From Bacteroidota bacterium (GTDB lineage Bacteria; Bacteroidota; Bacteroidia; Flavobacteriales; Weeksellaceae), in assembly GCA_023420435.1 (NCBI GenBank), contig JAEZWE010000122.1:1-6144 (forward strand): DNA of 6,144 nucleotides, written 5' to 3'. The notes under the pieces were generated by a model. The model made no database searches, was not told the DNA's origin, and saw only the letters and a list, made by a program, of their open reading frames with translations. Positions within the stretch are counted from its first letter, which is position 1. Each line of letters starts with the position of its first letter. A program made the translations under genes and the position numbers. This document shows, piece after piece, positions 1 through 6,072 of this stretch.

Positions 1-1421
1 GGTATATATGGCTTTAACCAATTATCATAAATTATAGCTACTTCATAATTATTTTTTGCCGTGTAATTTTTCACAAAATCTCCAAATTCCAGATCTCTTG
101 GACGGTTATTTTCATTATAAGGAACGGTAACTTGCGATCCCAAACCAACAATATCAAAAAGCTGAATTTCTGTAAAATAGCAAATTGCCCCAACGTCGTT
201 AGCTACAATTTTGGAATTAGGGTAATATTTTTCTAAAAATTTGGCAGACTGTATTTGCTGTTCATAAATATTTTTACCACCGTACCACAGCATTATATGC
301 GAAAATCCAATTTTATATATGGTTATCAAAATAATGAATATTGAAGACCAACAAACAACATCAAGCTTTTTCAATTTTTGAAAAAAATTATCTTTAATAT
401 AATCAACCAATCTTGGTAAAAGGGTCATCGCAAAACCAACCATTAAATAAGATTCATATCTGAAAAACCCCTTCAAATCAGCAAAAAAAGTATGAAGCAC
501 CATCGTTATAGAAATTACCAATGCAGCTAAATTATTTTCTAAAGCATAACGAATTCCTTTTAACTTGAAATCTTTGATAAAAAATGCAAGAAAAATAACT
601 AATGGGAAAAACCCAATTTTATAAAATGCCCTGTTCAACAAAAAATTATTAAAAACAAATCGATACAGTTGTTCAGAAAAATCATCTTGAAAACTAAATT
701 GTGATCCTTTTACAACCACAGAAAAAGGAAATAAATAACCTGTATTTTGATAATTGTAAAAACAAAAAGCAACAATGGGTAAAAATCCAACTAATAAAAC
801 AGCTGCTGATTTTTTAAACTTTTTCAACAATAAAAAAACAAAAATAACTGCAGCCAAATAAAACATGCTCTCAAAACGAATCAGCCCCATAATAGTTATA
901 GTGAAAAAGAACCAAAATCTACTGTCCTCATCATGATAATTAGAATCAATCCATTTTTGGAAATAAAAAATATTGACTACCAACACTAAAACTTGCAGAA
1001 TATGCTCCATTCCTGAAAAAATCTGGACATACAAAACCGATGAAAAAAGCGCAAATAAGATTGAAAAAACAACTAATTTCTGTGATGAAAAATATCTCGA
1101 AAAGTGTTTTCCTAAAAAAACAATTATAAAAACGAAAAGTAAAAGATTAAACCAAAACGGAATTAAATGATAATCACCAAAAACGGAAATCAAAGCACTT
1201 AAAATCAAAGTAAACAACGGTGAAGAAGAGGTCGATGAAAAAACATACTTTGTAATCCCCCAATTTCCGTACAATGCAAAATTCTTCGCAATAGCCAAAT
1301 GAATATAGGCATCATCTAAGATATAAGAAAAAAAACCTTCCGTTTGAAAGTAATTATTTATTCCATAAACCAAAACAATGGCAAAAAAAACAGAGAAGAC
1401 AATAATAAGTGCTTTTTTCAT
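1..1421 (-). CDS. Multi-pass membrane GT-C-type (PMT/GT39-like) glycosyltransferase, C-terminus cut by window edge
   Basis: I translated the minus strand from the ATG at 1421 and found 473 codons without a stop to the left edge, so the C-terminus lies outside. About eleven hydrophobic segments can be seen (roughly residues 4-23, 69-80, 88-107, 114-131, 138-153, 168-181, 186-199, 205-222, 269-282, 298-313, 355-370). The first loop carries Asp36-Asp37 in LDDAYIHLA, followed by SSTSSSPLF (62-70), SGMEH (136-140), GLIRFE (179-184), FRYESYL (320-326) and a C-terminal part with VANDVGAICYF (406-416) and FDIVGLGS. These match the usual order in polyprenyl-phosphate-sugar-dependent GT-C enzymes, where acidic residues of the first periplasmic loop are catalytic. 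Such proteins transfer a sugar onto a lipid, glycan or protein at the outer face of the inner membrane; donor and acceptor cannot be read here. The start is the first ATG and precedes a natural first membrane helix. The gene appears more AT-rich than its neighbours, partly explained by Phe/Ile/Leu-rich helices. Family call is fairly sure, function is inference. Confidence 0.8.
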   Translation of the reverse strand, partial: MKKALIIVFSVFFAIVLVYGINNYFQTEGFFSYILDDAYIHLAIAKNFALYGNWGITKYVFSSTSSSPLFTLILSALISVFGDYHLIPFWFNLLLFVFIIVFLGKHFSRYFSSQKLVVFSILFALFSSVLYVQIFSGMEHILQVLVLVVNIFYFQKWIDSNYHDEDSRFWFFFTITIMGLIRFESMFYLAAVIFVFLLLKKFKKSAAVLLVGFLPIVAFCFYNYQNTGYLFPFSVVVKGSQFSFQDDFSEQLYRFVFNNFLLNRAFYKIGFFPLVIFLAFFIKDFKLKGIRYALENNLAALVISITMVLHTFFADLKGFFRYESYLMVGFAMTLLPRLVDYIKDNFFQKLKKLDVVCWSSIFIILITIYKIGFSHIMLWYGGKNIYEQQIQSAKFLEKYYPNSKIVANDVGAICYFTEIQLFDIVGLGSQVTVPYNENNRPRDLEFGDFVKNYTAKNNYEVAIIYDNWLKPYI

Positions 1422-1528
1422 CGCGTAAAAATAAAAAAAACCAACACATTTCTTATTAAAACAACCCTTATATTCAGAAAATATAAATAATTTAGTGAAT
1501 GCAAAAATTAGTTTAATTATTCACAAAA
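1422..1528. promoter_or_regulatory. Divergent intergenic region between membrane glycosyltransferase and pncB
   Basis: This 107-bp AT-rich gap must hold the promoters of both divergent genes. For the minus-strand gene the best candidate -7 box is TATATTTT (complement of 1478-1485), one mismatch from TAnnTTTG, with a TTG about 16 bases upstream, which is shorter than usual. For pncB the nearest candidate is TAATTTAG (1488-1495), also one mismatch, without a clear -33 TTG. Neither box is strong, so exact promoters remain uncertain. The region is too short and too stop-rich to hold a further gene. Confidence 0.4.
1495..1524 (+). repeat. Bulged inverted repeat in the pncB leader, possible operator or leader hairpin
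   Basis: GTGAAT (1495-1500) is the reverse complement of ATTCAC (1519-1524), and nested inside it AATTA (1506-1510) pairs with TAATT (1514-1518) around a GTT loop. Together they could form an 11-bp stem with a five-base bulge (GCAAA) on the left arm. The right arm ends four bases before the pncB ATG. Its position would suit a repressor site or an RNA structure controlling initiation, but short palindromes are common by chance in AT-rich DNA, so the functional reading is inference. Confidence 0.25.
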
Positions 1529-2707
1529 ATGTCTTTAGTACACTTAAATTCCATACTCGACAACGATTTCTATAAATTTACCATGCAAAATGCCGTGGTG
1601 AAACTTTTTCCCGACGAAATTGTGAAATACCAGTTCATCAATCGTGGCAAACATCACTTCCCAGAAGGTTTTGGTGAAGAACTTAGCAAAGCTGTTAATG
1701 CAATGGCTGAATTGAAACTTACTAAAAAAGAAAAAAAATATTTACAAAAAACCTGTCCGTATCTTGCGCTTCCCTATTTGGACTTTCTGGAAGGATATCA
1801 ATACGATCCTTCTGAAGTTCAAATAAAGCAAGACGAAAATAATTTAGAAGTTTCTGTGGAAGGACTTTGGTACAGAACCATTTTGTGGGAAGTTCCTCTA
1901 TTGGCATTAATCTCGGAATTGCACTACGAAATGAATCATTTAGAAAGAGATTCCAACGAAGTCATTATGGAAAACACCCTTCAAAAAGCCAAAAAATTAG
2001 ATAATTTGAACGTTTCTTTTGCAGAATTCGGAACCAGACGAAGACATTCCTACAAAGTTCAGGATTTGGTGGTGGAAGCTTTAATGAAAAACAAAAAATC
2101 AAAATTTATCGGAAGTTCCAATGTACATTTTGCGATGAAATATGATATAAAACCCATTGGAACGCACGCTCACGAATGGTTTATGTTTCATGCAGCAGAA
2201 TACGGTTTCAAAATGGCAAACAAAATTGCGCTCGAACATTGGGTAGATGTGTATCGCGGCGATTTGGGAGTGGCACTTTCCGACACCTATACCACAGATG
2301 TTTTTTTCCAGCAGTTCGATAAAAAATTCAGTAAACTTTTTGATGGAGTTCGGCATGACAGCGGAGATCCTTTGGAATTTGCCGATAAAACCATTGCTCA
2401 TTACGAGAAAAACGGTATCAATCCTTTATTTAAATACATTATTTTTTCTGACGGTTTGAATCTTGAAAAAGTAGAAGAGATAACCAATGCCTGCAAAGAA
2501 AGAATCGGGATTTCCTTCGGTATCGGAACGAATTTAACAAACGATGTTGGTTTAAAACCAATGAACATCGTGATGAAACTCATCGGCGTACAAGCCAACA
2601 ACGGAGATTGGATTCCAACCGTAAAACTTTCCGACGAACACGGAAAATACACCGGCGACCCAAAAATGATCGAACTTGCTAAAGAATTTTTGAGAATTAA
2701 TAATTAA
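1529..2707 (+). CDS. pncB: Nicotinate phosphoribosyltransferase (NAPRTase)
   Basis: The 392-residue product matches the usual length of bacterial PncB (about 400). It joins nicotinate to PRPP, giving nicotinate mononucleotide and pyrophosphate with ATP use, the entry step of the cytoplasmic Preiss-Handler NAD salvage route. Family signatures appear in order: DNDFYKFTMQ near the N-terminus (11-20), EFGTRRRHS (166-174), GTHAHEWF (211-218), FDGVRHDSGDP (271-281), IIFSDGLN (304-311) and FGIGTNLTND (330-339). His215 of the AHEW motif is the likely counterpart of the histidine phosphorylated in characterised enzymes; the RHDSGDP stretch lies in the PRPP/nicotinate site. The arginine-rich EFGTRRRHS motif points to NAPRTase and not to nicotinamide phosphoribosyltransferase. 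The ATG follows ACAAAA with no Shine-Dalgarno, normal for Bacteroidota. A YciI-like gene follows after 16 bp, probably in one transcript. No truncation or missing motif was seen. Confidence 0.96.
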   Translation: MSLVHLNSILDNDFYKFTMQNAVVKLFPDEIVKYQFINRGKHHFPEGFGEELSKAVNAMAELKLTKKEKKYLQKTCPYLALPYLDFLEGYQYDPSEVQIKQDENNLEVSVEGLWYRTILWEVPLLALISELHYEMNHLERDSNEVIMENTLQKAKKLDNLNVSFAEFGTRRRHSYKVQDLVVEALMKNKKSKFIGSSNVHFAMKYDIKPIGTHAHEWFMFHAAEYGFKMANKIALEHWVDVYRGDLGVALSDTYTTDVFFQQFDKKFSKLFDGVRHDSGDPLEFADKTIAHYEKNGINPLFKYIIFSDGLNLEKVEEITNACKERIGISFGIGTNLTNDVGLKPMNIVMKLIGVQANNGDWIPTVKLSDEHGKYTGDPKMIELAKEFLRINN

Positions 2708-2723
2708 TCTCAACGACAATAAA

Positions 2724-3197
2724 ATGAAAATCTTAATTACGCTTTTGTGTTTAATGAATGGACTGTTTTTATGCAGCGCACAGGAAAAAAAATCGGAAAA
2801 TAAAAAATTCAACCAAAAACTTGCCGATTCTTTGGGAGCCGACAATTACGGAATGAAATCCTACAAAATTATCATCCTGAAAACCGGAGCAAAAGACAAA
2901 GAAATTATCGATAAGACCAAAAGAGCCGAACTTTTCAAAGGCCATTTTGCTAATATGGAGAAAATGAGCAAGGAAGGAAAACTGGTTGTTGCAGGTCCTT
3001 TCAGCGACAACCATCTCAAATATCGAGGGATTTTCATTTTGGATGTAAAAACCGACGAAGAAGCCAAAAATCTCATCGAGCAAGATCCAACGGTAAAAGC
3101 CGGTGTTTTCGATTACGAAATTCTTCCTTGGTACGGTTCCGCTGCACTTCCGTTGTATTTGAAATATCACGACCAAGTCGCCAAAGAAAATCCATAA
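2724..3197 (+). CDS. Secreted YciI-like domain protein
   Basis: The 157-residue product has a signal peptide: Lys2, a hydrophobic stretch at residues 3-17, then CSAQ with probable signal peptidase I cleavage after Ala19. Cys17 is not in a good lipobox (LFLC), so a lipoprotein is less likely. After a charged linker (21-43) comes a YCII-like domain (about 46-137): YKIIILKTG, H74 in GHFANMEKMSKEGKL, VVAGPFSDN (88-96), RGIFILDV (101-108), EEAKNLIEQDP (112-122) and KAGVFDYEILPW (125-136). The family is a ferredoxin-like, often dimeric fold with a conserved His and Asp; H74 and D95 may correspond. Its biochemical role is poorly known; some relatives are dehalogenase-like or fused to other enzymes. 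The gene starts 16 bp after pncB and precedes a terminator, so it is probably co-transcribed, but a link to NAD salvage is not shown. The ATG was chosen because it gives the signal peptide. Fold is confident, function unknown. Confidence 0.85.
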   Translation: MKILITLLCLMNGLFLCSAQEKKSENKKFNQKLADSLGADNYGMKSYKIIILKTGAKDKEIIDKTKRAELFKGHFANMEKMSKEGKLVVAGPFSDNHLKYRGIFILDVKTDEEAKNLIEQDPTVKAGVFDYEILPWYGSAALPLYLKYHDQVAKENP

Positions 3198-3198
3198 A

Positions 3199-3224
3199 AA
3201 AATTCCAGAGTAATCTGGAATTTT
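3199..3224. terminator. Bidirectional intrinsic terminator between the YciI-like gene and the DUF336 gene
   Basis: AAAATTCCAGA (3199-3209) pairs perfectly with TCTGGAATTTT (3214-3224), an 11-bp stem closed by a GTAA loop, starting two bases after the stop codon of the YciI-like gene. On the minus strand the stem runs into an uninterrupted T run, so it can also end transcription of the converging gene. On the plus strand the T run lies within the stem and is followed by CTAG, with a further T-rich run at 3235-3242. Confidence 0.85.
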
Positions 3225-3246
3225 CTAGTAAAATATTTTTTTTGAT

Positions 3247-3648
3247 TTAAATTGCGTTGGCACCTGCCTCCGCCACGGTGTGGTCATTTTCCACCGTGCT
3301 TCCGCTAACGCCAACGGCGCCGATAATTTCTCCTTCTGCATTTTTTAAGAGTACCCCTCCCGGAAACGTAATCAACCCGCCATTGGAGTGCTCTATATTA
3401 TATAAGGAACCTCCTGGTTGAGAAAGTTTTCCGATTTCTCCTGAATTCATGTTGAAAAATCTTGCCGTCTTCGCTTTCTTTTGAGCAATGTCTATAGAAC
3501 CCAACCAAGCGCCATCCATTTTATTAAATGCGACAAAGTTTGTTCCCGAATCTACAACAGCGATGTTCATCTTTACATTGAGTTCTTCTGATTTTTGAAG
3601 ACAAGCGTCGATGATTTTTCTCGCTTGTTCTAACGTTACATTGTGCAT
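3247..3648 (-). CDS. GlcG/HbpS-family (DUF336) heme-binding-like protein
   Basis: The 133-residue product is a stand-alone GlcG/HbpS-like domain (DUF336, also the C-terminal domain type of PduO) over its full length. Visible signatures are MNIAVVDSGTNFVAFNKMDGA (27-47, shown here only in part as VVDSGTNFVAF), GSIDIAQKKAKTARFF (50-65), GKLSQPGG (73-80), IEHSNGGLITFPGGVLL (85-101), GEIIGAVGVSGST (106-118) and VAEAGA (125-130). Family members form small oligomers; HbpS of Streptomyces binds heme and senses redox stress, while GlcG sits in glycolate operons without a proven activity. No signal peptide or membrane segment is seen, so it is probably cytoplasmic. It stands alone on its strand, converging on the pncB unit and divergent from rmuC, so neighbours give no clue to function. 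The ATG at 3648 fits the usual N-terminus (TLEQARKIIDA). Family assignment is strong; heme binding is only inferred. Confidence 0.9.
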   Translation of the reverse strand: MHNVTLEQARKIIDACLQKSEELNVKMNIAVVDSGTNFVAFNKMDGAWLGSIDIAQKKAKTARFFNMNSGEIGKLSQPGGSLYNIEHSNGGLITFPGGVLLKNAEGEIIGAVGVSGSTVENDHTVAEAGANAI

Positions 3649-3677
3649 AATTTTTATTTTTAACTTGCTGAAATATA

Positions 3678-3685
3678 CAAACTTA
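3678..3685 (-). promoter_or_regulatory. Candidate -7 promoter box of the DUF336 gene
   Basis: The complement reads TAAGTTTG, an exact match to the Bacteroidota -7 consensus TAnnTTTG, 29 bases upstream of the ATG at 3648. That would give a leader of roughly 22-25 bases. No clean -33 TTG lies at the expected distance, only TTA-like sequence, so the call rests on the -7 box and position. Confidence 0.4.
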
Positions 3686-3750
3686 GGATGTTAATTGGTC
3701 TTAAAGAAATGTTAATTAAAGAAAGTGTTCTTTTAGATTTTTTCTTTTCT

Positions 3751-3758
3751 TATTTTTG
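3751..3758 (+). promoter_or_regulatory. Candidate -7 promoter box immediately before rmuC
   Basis: TATTTTTG matches TAnnTTTG exactly and is separated from the rmuC ATG at 3763 by only CTAA. Transcription from such a box normally begins a few bases downstream, so the transcript would start at or next to the start codon, giving a leaderless or nearly leaderless mRNA. No convincing -33 TTG is visible; GTGTTC at 3725-3730 lies at roughly the right distance but is a poor match. Confidence 0.45.
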
Positions 3759-3762
3759 CTAA

Positions 3763-5265
3763 ATGGAAATTCTTTACGCAATTCTTGCATTCATTTTAGG
3801 CGGTGTTTTGGTTTATTTTATCTTGAAATCCTCTTCAGTTTCGAGGAAAAGTTACGATGATCTCAACCAAAATTTCATTAAAAAAGAAACCGATTTTACG
3901 AATGCTGAAAGCAGAATTCAAGAACTTTCTCAACATATTTCGGAGGAAAAACAGACCAATTCCGCGCAAACCGAACTTCTTAACCAATTAAAAAACGAAT
4001 TGGCAAAAATTTCGGCAGAAAACCATTTACAAAACCAACAAATCGAAAAGCAAGTTGAAATGAATTCCCAACAAAATTCAGAAATTAAAGAGCTTCAAAA
4101 CGAGAAAAATAATTTAATCGCTCTTAAATCTGAACTTTCTGCCCAAAATGAAAACTTAAAGCAATTGCTCAATTCTCAAAAAGAGGAAATCACTAAAATG
4201 CAGGAATTAGCGAAAAGTGAATTCCAAAACTTGGCGAACAAAATTTTGGAGGAAAAAACGGAAAAGTTCACGACTTTGAATCAAAATAATTTAAAAACGA
4301 TTCTTGAACCTTTTCAGGAAAAAATTTCCGAACTCAAAAACCGCGTCAATGAAGCCTACGAAAAGGAAAATAAAGAACGGTTTTCCTTAGCTGAAAAAGT
4401 AAAAGAACTCGCCGAATTGAATCAACAAATTTCCGAAGACGCAAAAAAACTGACCAAAGCTTTAAAAGGCGAAAGCAAAACGCAAGGAAATTGGGGGGAA
4501 ATGATTTTGGAAAGCATTTTGGAAAAATCCGGACTTGTGAAAGGTCGCGAATATTTCCTCGAACATCAATTGACCGACGAAAACAACAAAGCCATTTTCT
4601 CTGAATTTTCGGGAAAAAAAATGCGTCCTGATGCCGTCATCAAATATCCCGACGAAAGAAATGTCATCATCGATTCGAAAGTTTCTTTGACGGCTTTTAC
4701 AGAATTGGTGGACGAAAGCGATGCAGATGTTTATGCAATGAAACTGAACCAACATTTGAATTCTGTTAAAAACCACATTCAACAATTATCGCAAAAAGCC
4801 TACGACGATTATGGAAAATCTTTGGATTTTGTGATGATGTTCATTCCGAGCGAACCGGCTTATATCGCAGCGATGCAAGCAGAACAGAACCTTTGGAATT
4901 ACGCTTATGATCGCCGAATTTTGTTGTTAAATCCAAGTAATTTAATCACTTCTCTGAAACTTATCGCCGATTTGTGGAAGCGGGAATATCAAAACCGAAA
5001 TTCGATGGAAATTGCAGAGCGCGGCGCAAAATTGTACGATAAATTTGTAGGTTTTGTAGATAATTTAGAAAAAGTAGGAAAGAATCTGGATCAAGCCAAA
5101 AATGTTTACGATGACGCTTACAAACAGCTTTCCACTGGAAATGACAATTTAGTTTTACAAACTCAAAAATTGAAAAATTTGGGAATCAAAAACAAAAAAG
5201 AACTTTCACAAACTTTGATTGATAGCTCCGAAACATCCAATAAAATTGAGGAAAGTAATGATTGA
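3763..5265 (+). CDS. rmuC: RmuC-family DNA recombination/genome maintenance protein
   Basis: The 500-residue product has the standard RmuC layout. An N-terminal membrane anchor (2-21, ILYAILAFILGGVLVYFIL) comes first, then a long Glu/Lys/Gln/Asn-rich coiled coil (about 30-235), then the conserved RmuC domain (about 180-475). Domain signatures include TQGNWGEMILESILEKSGL (240-258), KKMRPDAVIKYPD (285-297), NVIIDSKVSLTAF (300-312), FVMMFIPSEPAY (356-367), RRILLLNPSNLI (384-395) and the tail LKNLGIKNKK (470-479). The pattern E246, then P289-D290, then D304-S305-K306 resembles the PD-(D/E)XK nuclease core noted for this family. In Escherichia coli RmuC limits recombination at inverted repeats; the mechanism is not settled, and nuclease action here is inference. 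The membrane anchor suggests action on DNA from the inner membrane. The C-terminal tail (482-500) is low in complexity and overlaps the start of the downstream methyltransferase gene. The start gives the anchor directly and lies just after a strong promoter-like box. Confidence 0.95.
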   Translation: MEILYAILAFILGGVLVYFILKSSSVSRKSYDDLNQNFIKKETDFTNAESRIQELSQHISEEKQTNSAQTELLNQLKNELAKISAENHLQNQQIEKQVEMNSQQNSEIKELQNEKNNLIALKSELSAQNENLKQLLNSQKEEITKMQELAKSEFQNLANKILEEKTEKFTTLNQNNLKTILEPFQEKISELKNRVNEAYEKENKERFSLAEKVKELAELNQQISEDAKKLTKALKGESKTQGNWGEMILESILEKSGLVKGREYFLEHQLTDENNKAIFSEFSGKKMRPDAVIKYPDERNVIIDSKVSLTAFTELVDESDADVYAMKLNQHLNSVKNHIQQLSQKAYDDYGKSLDFVMMFIPSEPAYIAAMQAEQNLWNYAYDRRILLLNPSNLITSLKLIADLWKREYQNRNSMEIAERGAKLYDKFVGFVDNLEKVGKNLDQAKNVYDDAYKQLSTGNDNLVLQTQKLKNLGIKNKKELSQTLIDSSETSNKIEESND

Positions 5266-6022
5266 AAGCCTACAAAACGATAAAATAAAATATGTTTCCC
5301 GACTTATTTCCGACAACCGTTTTCGGAAAAAATCTGCAGTTTTTACAGTGGAAGGAAAACAGGAAAATCATAGAGCAATTCAATTTGGTTTTGAACCGGT
5401 GGAGTTTTTTATTTGCGAATCTATTTTTGAGGATGAAATTCCTGATTCAAAAATAAATTTCGTTTCCGAAAAAATCTATGAAAAACTGACTTACAGAGGA
5501 ACTTCAGAAGGAATTATTGGAATTTACCAGGAGAAAGAATTTAATCTTACTGAATTTCAACCTAAAGAAAATTCAACGATTATTATTGTTGAAGGCGTGG
5601 AAAAACCTGGAAATCTTGGTGCTATTTTAAGAAGCTGCGAAGCGTTTGGAATTGATGCTTTAATCGTTACCGAAGGAAAAACCGATTTTTATAATCCGAA
5701 TGTTATCAGATCCAGTGTAGGTTGTTTTTTTGGGATGAATGTTTTTTCAACTTTGAACAAAGAAACTTTAAGTTTTTTGAAAAAAAACAATTTCAAAATC
5801 TATTCTACATTTATGAATGAAAGTTCTGTAGAACTTTCAACTAAAAATTTTAGGGAAAAATCAGCGATTATTTTTGGAACAGAACATTCAGGAATTTCAG
5901 ATTTTTGGCTTGACCATTCGGAAAACATTCTTATTCCAATGTCCGGAACTATTGATTCGCTGAATTTAAGTAACGCAGTTGCGATAACTTGTTACGAAAC
6001 TTTGCGTCAAAAAATAAAATAA
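5258..6022 (+). CDS. SpoU/TrmH-family RNA 2'-O-methyltransferase
   Basis: I place the start at the ATG at 5258, giving 254 residues, not at the in-frame ATG at 5219. The 5258 start gives the family's usual beginning (IESLQNDKIKYVSRL) and an ATG that overlaps the rmuC stop by 8 bases, typical of translational coupling. Residues 1-95 form the SpoU substrate-binding domain (FTVEGKQENHRAI, TYRGTSEGIIGIY). Residues 107-250 form the SPOUT knot domain: motif 1 EGVEKPGNLGAILRSCEAFG (112-131, with N119 and catalytic-type R125), motif 2 IIFGTEHSGIS (204-214) and motif 3 IPMSGTIDSLNLSNAVAI (226-243), where the trefoil knot binds S-adenosylmethionine. It should methylate a ribose 2'-OH in rRNA or tRNA as a cytoplasmic dimer. 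The N-terminal domain resembles RlmB/TsnR-type enzymes, which favours rRNA, but the target nucleotide cannot be read, so no symbol is given. A terminator follows directly. Confidence 0.93.
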   Translation: MIESLQNDKIKYVSRLISDNRFRKKSAVFTVEGKQENHRAIQFGFEPVEFFICESIFEDEIPDSKINFVSEKIYEKLTYRGTSEGIIGIYQEKEFNLTEFQPKENSTIIIVEGVEKPGNLGAILRSCEAFGIDALIVTEGKTDFYNPNVIRSSVGCFFGMNVFSTLNKETLSFLKKNNFKIYSTFMNESSVELSTKNFREKSAIIFGTEHSGISDFWLDHSENILIPMSGTIDSLNLSNAVAITCYETLRQKIK

Positions 6023-6025
6023 AAA

Positions 6026-6050
6026 AACCGTTTCTCTGGGAGAAACGGTT
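6026..6050. terminator. Intrinsic terminator between the methyltransferase gene and the following minus-strand gene
   Basis: AACCGTTTCTC (6026-6036) pairs perfectly with GAGAAACGGTT (6040-6050), an 11-bp GC-containing stem with a TGG loop, starting three bases after the methyltransferase stop. On the minus strand it is followed by TTTTTTTATTTTATTTT-like sequence, a strong terminator tail. On the plus strand the tail is AGTTTTACTTTTC, weaker but still T-rich. It probably serves both converging genes. Confidence 0.85.
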
Positions 6051-6072
6051 AGTTTTACTTTTCTTCTAAAGA

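Noticed and set aside
973..1170. A 65-codon plus-strand open frame inside the membrane glycosyltransferase gene
   Set aside because: It is antisense to a continuous, family-recognisable coding frame and its Lys/Thr/Ile-rich product looks like translated noise.
1..1421. Low GC of the membrane protein gene as a sign of recent transfer
   Set aside because: A multi-pass protein rich in Phe, Ile and Leu encoded by TTT/ATT/TTA is AT-rich in any low-GC flavobacterium; composition alone does not show transfer.
2772..2786. Cys17 of the YciI-like protein as a lipoprotein cleavage site
   Set aside because: The preceding residues (LFL) do not fit the lipobox, whereas CSA followed by Gln fits signal peptidase I.
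2099..3176. Several antisense open frames across pncB and the YciI-like gene (2099-2401, 2401-2652, 2552-2845, 2769-3176)
   Set aside because: They lie opposite well-supported genes, show Phe/Ser/Ile-rich composition typical of complementary strands, and carry no recognisable motif.
4462..4785. A 107-codon minus-strand frame inside rmuC
   Set aside because: It overlaps the most conserved part of the RmuC domain on the opposite strand and has no motif of its own.
5219..5257. A longer start for the RNA methyltransferase adding 13 residues
   Set aside because: The extra residues lie fully inside rmuC, do not resemble the family N-terminus, and the ATG at 5258 gives the typical beginning.
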